From: JAICYJ01 sp035695105
GTDB taxonomy: Bacteria; Actinomycetota; Thermoleophilia; Gaiellales; JAICJC01
Direction of reading: 5' to 3'
Assembly: GCA_035695105.1 (NCBI GenBank)
Contig: DASSEV010000080.1
Location: 1 to 35,858, forward strand
Length of the DNA: 35,858 nucleotides
In this document: positions 7,328 to 14,008 of the stretch, piece after piece
Layout of the letters: every line of letters begins with the position of its first letter
How positions within the stretch are numbered: the first letter of the stretch is position 1
Position numbers and translations under genes: made by a program
The notes under the pieces: generated by a model
Database searches by the model: none
Told to the model about the DNA's origin: nothing
What the model saw: the letters and a program-made list of their open reading frames with translations, nothing else

Positions 7328-7440
7328 GTGCCTCCTCACACTTGCAGATACGGCAGGCGTGTTGAAACTCCTTGCCGCAAGACCCGGAAGAAGGGTTGCA
7401 CCGGATCTCCGCCGGGGCATCCCCCATCCGAAGGAGGCAC
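7328..7440 (-). promoter_or_regulatory. Structured 5' leader that can sequester the ribosome-binding site
   Basis: The leader of the diguanylate cyclase begins (minus strand) with GTGCCTCCT (7440-7432) and ends with its exact complement AGGAGGCAC (7336-7328), which contains the Shine-Dalgarno sequence and abuts the ATG. Between them are a CGGAT/ATCCG stem enclosing GGGG/CCCC, and a GCAA-CCC/GGG-TC-TTGC stem. This is riboswitch-like architecture. I could not match it to the c-di-GMP-I (GEMM) consensus or another known class. Confidence 0.5.
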
Positions 7441-7446
7441 GAGGCC

Positions 7447-7896
7447 CTATCCGGCCAGCTGCAGCGCCGCGAAGGCAGGCAACGGCGCGGTGCGCTGGGC
7501 CGGCCACGCGTCCGCCACGAGCGGGAACGCCAGCCGCGCCTCCGTTCCTCCACCCTCGCGCAGGGCGAACTGGGCGTCTGCCAGCTGCTCGATCAGGGCG
7601 ATGCCGAGGTGGGCGCCCGGATCGCGAGTGGGCGTGTCGATGCCCACGCCGCGGTCGAGCACCTGAACGATGAACAGGCCATCCTCGAACCAGCCGCGGA
7701 CCGTGATGCGGCCATCACCGCGTTGCGGGTAGGCATGGCGGATCGCGTTGGCCGCCGCCTCGGTCACGGCCAGCGCGACGTCTGCGGACAGCAGCGGATC
7801 ACCGCCGCCCTGTTCATAGGCGGCCACGACGTCGCGGCGGACTGCCGGGACGGACTCCGGCGAAGCCGGAACACTCGTGTCGATCACAGCATTCAT
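7447..7896 (-). CDS. RsbW-like serine kinase / ATP-binding anti-sigma factor
   Basis: 149 residues, GHKL fold. The N-box reads VALAVTEAAANAIRHAYP with the Mg-coordinating Asn; the G1 box is LDRGVGID and the G2 region GAHLGIALIEQLAD, followed by a GGGTEARLAFPL strand. In the RsbW/SpoIIAB family such proteins bind a sigma factor and phosphorylate an anti-anti-sigma STAS protein; neither partner is within the window. ATG at 7896 is preferred over upstream in-frame starts because homology begins soon after it. A GTTT-N16-GGGCAC arrangement lies upstream. The next gene on the strand carries a degenerate copy of this fold, suggesting a functional pair. Confidence 0.87.
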   Translation of the reverse strand: MNAVIDTSVPASPESVPAVRRDVVAAYEQGGGDPLLSADVALAVTEAAANAIRHAYPQRGDGRITVRGWFEDGLFIVQVLDRGVGIDTPTRDPGAHLGIALIEQLADAQFALREGGGTEARLAFPLVADAWPAQRTAPLPAFAALQLAG

Positions 7897-7905
7897 GTCG
7901 GTGTG

Positions 7906-7931
7906 GTGCCCTGACAAACCGGCCCGGAAAC
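7906..7931 (-). promoter_or_regulatory. Possible SigB/SigF-type promoter of the RsbW-like gene
   Basis: Minus strand GTTT (7931-7928), 16 bases, GGGCAC (7911-7906), 9 bases before the ATG. The SigB/SigF consensus is GTTT-N14-16-GGGTAT, so the -10 is imperfect. It would suit an anti-sigma gene driven by its own sigma factor. Confidence 0.3.
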
Positions 7932-7962
7932 CCGGGGTCCGCAACGCGTTCGAGTCGCCGAC

Positions 7963-7990
7963 TTGACGAGGCTCAGGCCGCTCGTATGGT
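7963..7990 (+). promoter_or_regulatory. Sigma-70 promoter with no gene downstream
   Basis: TTGACG (7963-7968), 16-base spacer, TATGGT (7985-7990) on the plus strand. Nothing coding follows on this strand; the next genes on both sides are on the minus strand. Transcription would start about 7997, directly before three consecutive hairpins. Confidence 0.55.
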
Positions 7991-7996
7991 GAGAAG

Positions 7997-8110
7997 TGCG
8001 CCGCGTGCCTGGCTCCCACCTTGCGTGGCCCGCGGCGTCACCGGCTGCCCTTCACCCGGCGGAGGTGGCGTGCGCCGTCGCGCCTGGCGGGAGCCCCGGA
8101 CGGCGCACGC
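7997..8110 (+). ncRNA. Candidate structured small RNA
   Basis: About 114 bases that fold into three adjacent hairpins with almost no spacers. Hairpin 1: CGCCGCG 7999-8005 with CGCGGCG 8031-8037, extended inward by GCC/GGC. Hairpin 2: CACC 8039-8042 with GGTG 8064-8067. Hairpin 3: a perfect 12-base stem, GCGTGCGCCGTC 8068-8079 with GACGGCGCACGC 8099-8110. A near-consensus promoter sits just upstream. No T-run follows. Alternatively hairpin 3 is only the terminator of the opposing DUF2934 transcript, whose restored stop is at 8118. No RNA family recognised. Confidence 0.4.
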
Positions 8111-8117
8111 GCGACCC

Positions 8118-8298
8118 TCAGCCGTCGAGCGCGATGCTGCTCCCGTCGCCCTCGAGATCGGTCAGCTCACGCTCGGCGCGCTGCCAGTTCTCCTCGGTTG
8201 TGCCAGGCGTCCTCCTGCTGGGAGATCTCGTACGCTCGGCGGCGGATCCGCTCCTGGCAATCGTCGGCCGCGGGATCGGGTGTGGGGATGTCGGTCAT
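8118..8298 (-). pseudogene. DUF2934 protein interrupted by a +1 frameshift
   Basis: From the ATG at 8298 (AAGGTGG ribosome site upstream) the frame reads MTDIPTPDP, then CQERIRRRAYEISQQED and runs off into a short tail ending at 8167. Removing one base near 8205 restores EDAGTTEENWQRAEREL and a tail to a TGA at 8118-8120, about 59 residues in total. The restored pattern (IRRRAYEI, then ENWQRAEREL) is the DUF2934 signature, a short domain of unknown function. It may be a real mutation, a sequencing or assembly error, or less likely programmed frameshifting. It follows the ABC ATPase gene by 64 bases on the same strand. Confidence 0.65.
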
Positions 8299-8362
8299 GG
8301 CTACCACCTTCGCGGGGACCGTGGCGGTACCCCGCCGGCCGGCGCTCCATGCCCCCGTTTCG

Positions 8363-9562
8363 CTAGGCGCGGATCGCCTCGCCGGTGGCGAGGTCGAAGA
8401 AGTGGATCCGGGCCGTGTCGACCTGCAGGCGGATCGGCTGCCCCAGCGCCGCGGACGTGCGCGGGTTGAGGCGTGCGACGAACGGCGTGTGGTGCCGGGC
8501 GTCGGCAGATGCAACGTCGAGAAGCTCCGTGTCGCGGGCCAGGTCGCGAGTGTCATCCGTGACGACGGGCGGGGCGTCGACCTCGAAGTGGACGTACACC
8601 TCCGACCCCATCGCCTCGCGGTGCTCGACGACGACGGGGAGGTCCCCGCCTTCAATCGGGCGCGCGGCGTGCACTGGGTCCTGGATGTCCTCGGGCCGGA
8701 TGCCGACGGCGACACGTGTGCCGATGTACCGCTCGAGCGCGGGGCGCTCGGCCAGGAGCTCGGGCGGGAGGCGCAGCCGGAAGCCGCCGAACTCGACCCA
8801 GGTCGAATTGCCGTCGCGGCGCAGCTCGGCCTCGGCCATGTTCATCGCCGGGGAGCCGATGAAGCCCGCGACGAACAGGTTGGACGGCCGGTCGTACATC
8901 TCCTGGGGTGAGTCGACCTGCTGCAGCACGCCGCGGTTCATGACGGCCACGCGGTCTCCCATCGTCATGGCCTCGGTCTGGTCGTGGGTGACGTAGATCA
9001 TGGTCACCCCGAGCTCCCGCTGGATGCGGGAGATCTCCGTGCGCATCTGCACCCGCAGCTTGGCGTCGAGGTTCGACAGCGGTTCGTCCATGAGGAAGGC
9101 CTTCGGCTCGCGGACGATCGCGCGGCCCATCGCCACCCGCTGCCGCTGGCCACCCGAGAGCGCCTTCGGCTTCTTGCGCAGCTGCTCCTCGAGGCCCAGC
9201 GTCTTCGCGGTCTCGCGAACTCTCCGGTCGATCTCCTTCCTCGGCACCTTCCGCAGCTTGAGCCCGAACGCCATGTTGTCGTAGCAGGTCATGTGCGGGT
9301 AGAGCGCATAGTTCTGGAAGACCATGGCGAGGTCGCGGTTCTTGGCCTCGACGTCGTTGATGACGCGGTCGCCGATGCGGATCTCGCCGTCGGTGATCTG
9401 CTCGAGGCCGGCCACCATGCGCAGGAGCGTGGTCTTGCCGCAGCCGGACGGGCCGACGAGCACCATCAGCGTGCCGTCGTCGATCGTGAGGTCGACCGAG
9501 CTCACGGCCTTGGTGCCGTCGTCATAGATCTTGGTGACGTCGTCGAAGCCGATGTCTGCCAT
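8363..9562 (-). CDS. ABC transporter ATP-binding protein, MalK/UgpC (CUT1 sugar) type
   Basis: 399 residues; ATG at 9562, with TATCCT 7 bases upstream and no Shine-Dalgarno sequence. Nucleotide-binding domain: Walker A GPSGCGKTT (about residues 38-46), Q-loop VFQNYALYPHMT, signature LSGGQRQRVAMGRA, Walker B FLMDEPLSNLD, switch His in YVTHDQTEAMT. The C-terminal third (from FIGSPAMNM) is the paired OB/TOBE regulatory domain of the MalK group, with GIRPEDI. Such subunits power uptake of oligosaccharides, polyols or glycerol-3-phosphate. No permease or binding protein is encoded nearby, so this is probably an orphan, shared ATPase, like MsiK of Streptomyces. Confidence 0.94.
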   Translation of the reverse strand: MADIGFDDVTKIYDDGTKAVSSVDLTIDDGTLMVLVGPSGCGKTTLLRMVAGLEQITDGEIRIGDRVINDVEAKNRDLAMVFQNYALYPHMTCYDNMAFGLKLRKVPRKEIDRRVRETAKTLGLEEQLRKKPKALSGGQRQRVAMGRAIVREPKAFLMDEPLSNLDAKLRVQMRTEISRIQRELGVTMIYVTHDQTEAMTMGDRVAVMNRGVLQQVDSPQEMYDRPSNLFVAGFIGSPAMNMAEAELRRDGNSTWVEFGGFRLRLPPELLAERPALERYIGTRVAVGIRPEDIQDPVHAARPIEGGDLPVVVEHREAMGSEVYVHFEVDAPPVVTDDTRDLARDTELLDVASADARHHTPFVARLNPRTSAALGQPIRLQVDTARIHFFDLATGEAIRA

Positions 9563-9569
9563 CCGGACA

Positions 9570-9575
9570 AGGATA
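9570..9575 (-). promoter_or_regulatory. -10 box for leaderless ABC ATPase gene
   Basis: Minus strand TATCCT, 7 bases before the ATG at 9562. Confidence 0.55.
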
Positions 9576-9647
9576 CCGTCCGGGGTGGAGCGCCGGCAGG
9601 TGGAGAGGAGTGTGTGGGAGCCGTCGCCGGTGGGGTATGGACCGATC

Positions 9648-9791
9648 ATGATCTGGCTACTTCTCCTTCTGCTGCTGATTCTGATCGTGGGCGTGATCGG
9701 CGCCATCAAGATCGCCCTCTGGGTGATCCTGATCGCGCTGCTCGTCGCGCTCGTGGCCGGCTTCCTCGGCCGCGGGCTGTTCTCACGCTGA
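9648..9791 (+). CDS. Very small hydrophobic membrane protein
   Basis: 47 residues, almost all hydrophobic: two short membrane segments (residues 2-19 and 22-41) joined at Lys20, ending GRGLFSR. ATG at 9648 is chosen because an earlier in-frame extension is polar and would overlap the divergent ABC gene. Similar one-gene hydrophobic proteins are common in actinobacteria and have no known function; a stress-related membrane role is guesswork. Convergent with purK across a hairpin. Confidence 0.6.
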   Translation: MIWLLLLLLLILIVGVIGAIKIALWVILIALLVALVAGFLGRGLFSR

Positions 9792-9850
9792 CCGGTCACG
9801 AATCCGCCACATCACCGCCACGGCCCCCGACACGGTGTCCAACTCCTGTC

Positions 9851-9891
9851 GTGGGCCGTTGCTCTGCTGTGACGCATTCGTGACGGCCCAC
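9851..9891. terminator. Inverted repeat between convergent small membrane gene and purK
   Basis: GTGGGCCGT (9851-9859) pairs perfectly with ACGGCCCAC (9883-9891), loop 23. A second inverted pair, GTCACGAAT (9796-9804) and ATTCGTGAC (9876-9884), overlaps it. No T-run. The 208-base gap 9792-9999 holds no gene. Confidence 0.4.
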
Positions 9892-9999
9892 CAGCCTGGT
9901 TGAGCCGGACCAACATTCCACCCGAATCATTGGAGACCAACACCGGTCGGGTGGGCGTGACGGTTCTGTGGCCGGTCCGTGACGCGGCCCGCGGACCGC

Positions 10000-11088
10000 T
10001 CAGCCGGCCGCCGCGATGCCGGCCGGTGCGCCGGCGAGATCGGCGACCCGGCGCCAGTCCCCGCGGCCTGTCACCGTGACGTGCCCGACCTTCCGGCTCG
10101 GCCGCGGTGCCTTGCCGTACAGGTGCAGATGGGCGCCCTCGACCGCCAGCACCGCCTCCGAATCCGGCAGGGCGCCGATCAGGTTCACCATCGTCGAGCC
10201 GCCACGGGCGGAGACATCTCCCAGCGGCAGCCCGCACACCGCTCGCATGTGGTTCTCGAACTGGCTGGTCTGTGCGCCCTCGATGGTCCAGTGCCCGGAG
10301 TTGTGCACGCGCGGCGCCATCTCGTTTGCGAGCAGCCGGTCGCCGACCTGGAACAGCTCGAGCGCGAGGACGCCGACGTAGTCGAGCTCGTCCAGCACCG
10401 CGGTCACGTACCGCTCGCCGAGCGCCTGCAGCTCGGGCGTCAGGCCGGGTGCGGGAGCGTGGGTGACACGCAGGATGCCGCCGGCGTGGTGGTTCTCCAC
10501 CAGCGGGTAGCAGCGCACCTCACCGTCGGGGCCCCGGACGGCGATGGCCGACAGCTCCCGGTCGAACGGCACCATGTCCTCCAGGATCAGCGGGACGCCG
10601 CCGAGATCGTCGAACGCCCCGCGCGGGTCGTCGCTGCCGTCGAGCACCCGCTGCCCCTTGCCGTCGTAGCCCAGCCGCCGCGTCTTCAGCACGCCCGCCC
10701 GGCCGGCGGCATCGAGTTCTTCCTGCGAGCCGACGGCGAGGAACCCGGTCGTCTCGATTCCGAGCTGCCGGAACAGCTGCTTCTCCGACAGCCGGTCCTG
10801 CGCCACCTCGAGCGCGCGAGGAGGCGGGTGCACCGCCACCCGCGAGGCCAGCCGCTCCGCCGAGCTGGCCGGCACCGACTCGAACTCGAACGTGACCACG
10901 TCCGCGCTTGCGGCCAGCCGGTCGAGGCCCTCGGGCGCGTCATAGGCATCCACGATCAGCTGTCCCGCGACGCCGGCGCAGGCATCGGCGGCCGGGTCGA
11001 GGAAGCTCGAGCCGATGCCGAGGGGTATCCCCGCCAGCGCCATCATGCGGGCAAGCTGCCCGCCTCCGAGGAATCCGACGGTCGTCAC
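10000..11088 (-). CDS. purK: 5-(carboxyamino)imidazole ribonucleotide synthase
   Basis: ATP-grasp enzyme of purine synthesis: AIR + ATP + bicarbonate gives N5-CAIR. 362 residues. N-terminal VGFLGGGQLARMMALAG, the ATP-grasp core with LKTRRLGYDGKGQ, the LILEDMVPFDRELSAIAVR strand, and the metal-binding NEMAPRVHNSGHWTIEGA are all diagnostic. The GTG start (11088) overlaps the purE stop codon as GTGA, so the two consecutive steps of the pathway are translationally coupled. Confidence 0.96.
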   Translation of the reverse strand: MTTVGFLGGGQLARMMALAGIPLGIGSSFLDPAADACAGVAGQLIVDAYDAPEGLDRLAASADVVTFEFESVPASSAERLASRVAVHPPPRALEVAQDRLSEKQLFRQLGIETTGFLAVGSQEELDAAGRAGVLKTRRLGYDGKGQRVLDGSDDPRGAFDDLGGVPLILEDMVPFDRELSAIAVRGPDGEVRCYPLVENHHAGGILRVTHAPAPGLTPELQALGERYVTAVLDELDYVGVLALELFQVGDRLLANEMAPRVHNSGHWTIEGAQTSQFENHMRAVCGLPLGDVSARGGSTMVNLIGALPDSEAVLAVEGAHLHLYGKAPRPSRKVGHVTVTGRGDWRRVADLAGAPAGIAAAG

Positions 11089-11585
11089 GCCGACGGATCC
11101 GGGTGCGCCAGCACCTCGTCCGTCTGGCCGGCGCGGAACTCGTCGAGCGACCGCCGGATGCCCTCGTCCCCGACGGCCAGGATCGATGCCGCGAGCAGCG
11201 CCGCGTTGACGGCGCCGGCCCGCCCGATCGCGAGCGTCCCAACCGGCACGCCCGCCGGCATCTGGGCGATCGAGAGCAGCGAGTCGATGCCCGAGAGGGC
11301 CTTCGACTGCACCGGCACGCCGAGCACCGGCAGGCTGGTCTTCGCCGCCGTCATGCCGGGTAGGTGGGCCGCTCCGCCCGCTCCCGCGATCAGCACCCGC
11401 AGCCCGCGCTCACGTGCCGACGAGGCGTACTCGAACAGCAGGTCGGGCGTCCGGTGCGCCGATACGACGCGGTGCTCGCAGGGCACCTGCAGCCGCGCGA
11501 GCGTCTCGACCGCATGGCGCATGGTGTCCCAATCCGAGCGCGATCCCATGATGACGCCCACCAGCGGCGCGGCCGTGTCGCTCAT
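11085..11585 (-). CDS. purE: 5-(carboxyamino)imidazole ribonucleotide mutase
   Basis: Class I PurE, converting N5-CAIR from PurK to CAIR; octameric in other bacteria. 166 residues with VGVIMGSRSDWDTM (phosphate loop), VSAHRTPD with the catalytic His, IAGAGGAAHLPGM, PVLGVPV and SLLSIAQMPAGVPV, all conserved. First gene of a purE-purK operon. ATG at 11585 has TAGTGT 7 bases upstream and no ribosome-binding site, so it is probably read from a leaderless mRNA. Only 20-23 bases separate it from the divergent ATPase gene. Confidence 0.96.
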   Translation of the reverse strand: MSDTAAPLVGVIMGSRSDWDTMRHAVETLARLQVPCEHRVVSAHRTPDLLFEYASSARERGLRVLIAGAGGAAHLPGMTAAKTSLPVLGVPVQSKALSGIDSLLSIAQMPAGVPVGTLAIGRAGAVNAALLAASILAVGDEGIRRSLDEFRAGQTDEVLAHPDPSA

Positions 11586-11592
11586 GAGGCGG

Positions 11593-11602
11593 ACACTACA
11601 CT
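11593..11602. promoter_or_regulatory. Overlapping divergent -10 boxes of purE and the P-type ATPase
   Basis: The ten bases ACACTACACT contain the minus-strand box TAGTGT (11598-11593) for purE, 7 bases before its ATG, and the plus-strand box TACACT (11597-11602), 6 bases before the GTG at 11609. The two boxes share two bases, so RNA polymerase can open only one at a time. Confidence 0.55.
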
Positions 11603-11608
11603 GACGTG

Positions 11609-14008
11609 GTGACCCAGGAGGCGCAGGCGCCCCCGGCTGCCGCGGCCGGGCTCACCCGGGAGGAGGCCGCTCGCCGGCTGGCCGCGCGAGGGGATCTGCC
11701 GCCGCCTCCGTCGAGCCGATCCGTCGCGAGCATCGTCAGGTCGAACACGCTCACGCTGTTCAACCTGATCCTCGCGGCCTTCTGGGTGCTGATCCTGGCA
11801 GCGGGCCGGCCGGCGGACGGCCTGTTCGCCGGGATCATCGTTGCCAACACGGCCATCGGCATCGTCCAGGAGCTCCGGGCGAAGCGCGTGCTGGATCAGG
11901 CGGCGCTGCTCGTGCAGCCGCATGCCCGCGTTGTCCGTGATGGCACCGAGCAGTCGCTGGAGGTGGTGCAGCTGGTCGACGGAGACCTCGTCAACCTGCG
12001 AAGCGGCGACCAGGTGATCGCGGACGGCGAGGTCGTGTCGTCGGTCGGCATGATGCTCGACGAGTCCGCGCTGACGGGCGAGTCGCTGCCGGTCGAGCAT
12101 GCGAGCGGCGACCGCGTGCTGTCCGGCGCCTACTGCGTCGAGGGCAGCGGGTCCTACACGGTGACCGCAACCGGCCCCGAGAGCTACGCCTGGCGCCTGC
12201 TCGGCACCGCGCGCCAGGACACCGCCGAGCGGTCGCCGCTCGAGCAGCAGATCAACCAGCTGCTGCGGCTGATGGTGGCGGTCATGATCCCACTTGGTGC
12301 CGCCCTGATCTGGACGCTCGTGCGGCGCCACACGCCGTTTCGCGACGCGGCCGCGACCGCCACCGCGGGCATCGTCACGCTCATCCCCGAGGGCCTCGTG
12401 CTGCTCATGAGCCTCACCTTCGCCGTCGCCGCGGTACGCCTCTCCCGGCGCGGGATGCTCGTCCAGTACATGAACGCGATCGAGTCGCTGGCCAACGTCG
12501 ACATGGTGTGCCTGGACAAGACCGGCACGCTCACGGATGGCACGCTCGAGCTCCGGGAGGTCGTCCCGCTGGCCGGCACCCAAGAGGCCGAGCTCCGGGA
12601 GGAGCTGGCCGTCTACGCCGCCAGCGCCGGCTCGAGGAACGCGACGCTGGACGCCGTGGCCGCGGCATTGCCGCACGAGGCGCGGCCGACCGACGCCGAG
12701 GTGCCGTTCTCGTCGCGCTGGAAGTGGAGCGCGCTCGACGCCGGCGGCACCTGGCTCGTGCTGGGAGCCCCCGACGTGCTGCTGGCCGCAGGGCCTCCGC
12801 CCGAGGCCGCGGAGCACGAGCGCGCCGGGCGGCGGGTGCTGGCCTTCGGCCGCGCGGCCGGCGGAATCGACCCTGACGACCGCGACCACCTACCGCCGCC
12901 TCTGGAGCCGCTCGGCCTGGTCGTGCTCGAAGAGCATCTGCGCGACGATGCGCCCGGCACGATTGCCTTCCTCTACGACCAGGGCGTCGAGGTAAAGGTC
13001 ATGTCCGGCGACTCGCCGACCACGGTGTCCGCGGTTGCCGAGCGTGTGGGCATCCGTGTGGGCGAGCGGGCGCTGCAGGGATCGGAGCTTCCCGAGGACG
13101 CCGCACAGCTGGCGGAGGTCGCCTCCAGGGTCACGGTGTTCGCCAGGCTGACACCGGAGGACAAGCGCCGCCTGATCGACGCCGTGCGGCAGAAGGGCGC
13201 GTACGTTGCCATGATCGGCGACGGCGTCAACGACGTGCCGGCGATGAAGGGCGCCCGGCTGGCCGTGGCGCTCGGCAGCGGCACCCAGCTCGCAAAGAGC
13301 GTGGCCGATTCGGTGCTCATCTCCGACCGGTTCGGCGCCATCCCCGAGGCGGTCGCGGAAGGGCGCCGCATCATCGGCAACGTCCAGCGCGTCGCGAAGC
13401 TGTTCGTCACGAAGTCCGTGTTCGCGGCCTTCGTGATCGCGACCTTCGGCCTCTGGACCGGCGAGTTCCCGCTGCTCCCGCGGCATCTCTCGCTGGCCGC
13501 GACGTTCACCGTCGGCGTGCCCGGCTTCGTGCTCGCACTTGGCCCGCCCAGCGGCATCCCGGAGACCGGCGGCTTCGTCCGGCGCGTGCTGCGCTTCGCG
13601 CTCCCGGCCGGCGCCGTCATGGGTGCGGCCACGCTGATCGCCTACCTGGCCGTGGGGGACGTGCGCGGGCACTCCGACAGCGAAGGGCGCACGGCGGCGG
13701 TGACGGTGTACGTCGCCATCGGCCTGTACCTGCTGCTGGTGCTCGACGCCGAGCGCATGCAGCGCAGCCGGCGCTACGCGGCGCTGGTGGTGGCGCTCGC
13801 CGCCTCGCTCGGCGCGGGCTACCTGATTGTGCTGGGCACGCCGGCGCTGCGGCAGTTCTTCGCGCTCACCATCCCAGGATTCTGGGCGGTGCTTGTGATG
13901 GTTGCGTGCGGGGTCGGCGCGGTCTGGGCGCTGTCACGCCTCGGGCTGTCGCCCTACCGGGGAAGCTCCCTGCCGGAGCCGGCCTCGACGGCCGAGCGCA
14001 GCACGTAG
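11609..14008 (+). CDS. Cation-transporting P-type ATPase, CtpE-like
   Basis: About 799 residues. Catalytic motifs: TGES (actuator, about residue 156), phosphorylated Asp in DKTGTLT (about 303), and GDGVNDVPAMK (about 537). Membrane helices flank these, with PEGL in the helix before the P-domain, where Mycobacterium CtpE also has PEGL. The N-terminal GLTREEAARRLAARG and IVQELRAKRVLDQ also resemble CtpE, which imports calcium in mycobacteria; calcium or another divalent cation is therefore the likely substrate (inference). No heavy-metal CxxC domain or CPx motif. Two GTG codons, 11606 and 11609, compete; the second fits the -10 spacing. Its 3' end overlaps the opposing gene by 55 bases. Confidence 0.9.
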   Translation: MTQEAQAPPAAAAGLTREEAARRLAARGDLPPPPSSRSVASIVRSNTLTLFNLILAAFWVLILAAGRPADGLFAGIIVANTAIGIVQELRAKRVLDQAALLVQPHARVVRDGTEQSLEVVQLVDGDLVNLRSGDQVIADGEVVSSVGMMLDESALTGESLPVEHASGDRVLSGAYCVEGSGSYTVTATGPESYAWRLLGTARQDTAERSPLEQQINQLLRLMVAVMIPLGAALIWTLVRRHTPFRDAAATATAGIVTLIPEGLVLLMSLTFAVAAVRLSRRGMLVQYMNAIESLANVDMVCLDKTGTLTDGTLELREVVPLAGTQEAELREELAVYAASAGSRNATLDAVAAALPHEARPTDAEVPFSSRWKWSALDAGGTWLVLGAPDVLLAAGPPPEAAEHERAGRRVLAFGRAAGGIDPDDRDHLPPPLEPLGLVVLEEHLRDDAPGTIAFLYDQGVEVKVMSGDSPTTVSAVAERVGIRVGERALQGSELPEDAAQLAEVASRVTVFARLTPEDKRRLIDAVRQKGAYVAMIGDGVNDVPAMKGARLAVALGSGTQLAKSVADSVLISDRFGAIPEAVAEGRRIIGNVQRVAKLFVTKSVFAAFVIATFGLWTGEFPLLPRHLSLAATFTVGVPGFVLALGPPSGIPETGGFVRRVLRFALPAGAVMGAATLIAYLAVGDVRGHSDSEGRTAAVTVYVAIGLYLLLVLDAERMQRSRRYAALVVALAASLGAGYLIVLGTPALRQFFALTIPGFWAVLVMVACGVGAVWALSRLGLSPYRGSSLPEPASTAERST

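Noticed and set aside
7328..7420. Cys-rich peptide encoded across the leader of the diguanylate cyclase (CNPSSGSCGKEF, CRICKC)
   Set aside because: Third positions show little of the window's GC bias, there is no start signal, and paired stems explain the sequence better.
7328..7440. c-di-GMP-I (GEMM) riboswitch
   Set aside because: The conserved GEMM sequence blocks that I know are not present, so I list only an unclassified structured leader.
5822..7673. Long plus-strand open frames opposite the diguanylate cyclase (490 and 417 codons)
   Set aside because: They are rich in Arg, Gly, Gln and His without motifs and arise from GC-rich codon bias of the real gene on the minus strand, which has GGEEF and an I-site.
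11582..14008. Long minus-strand frames opposite the P-type ATPase (435 and 260 codons)
   Set aside because: No domain or motif, compositionally biased; the plus strand has all P-type ATPase motifs.
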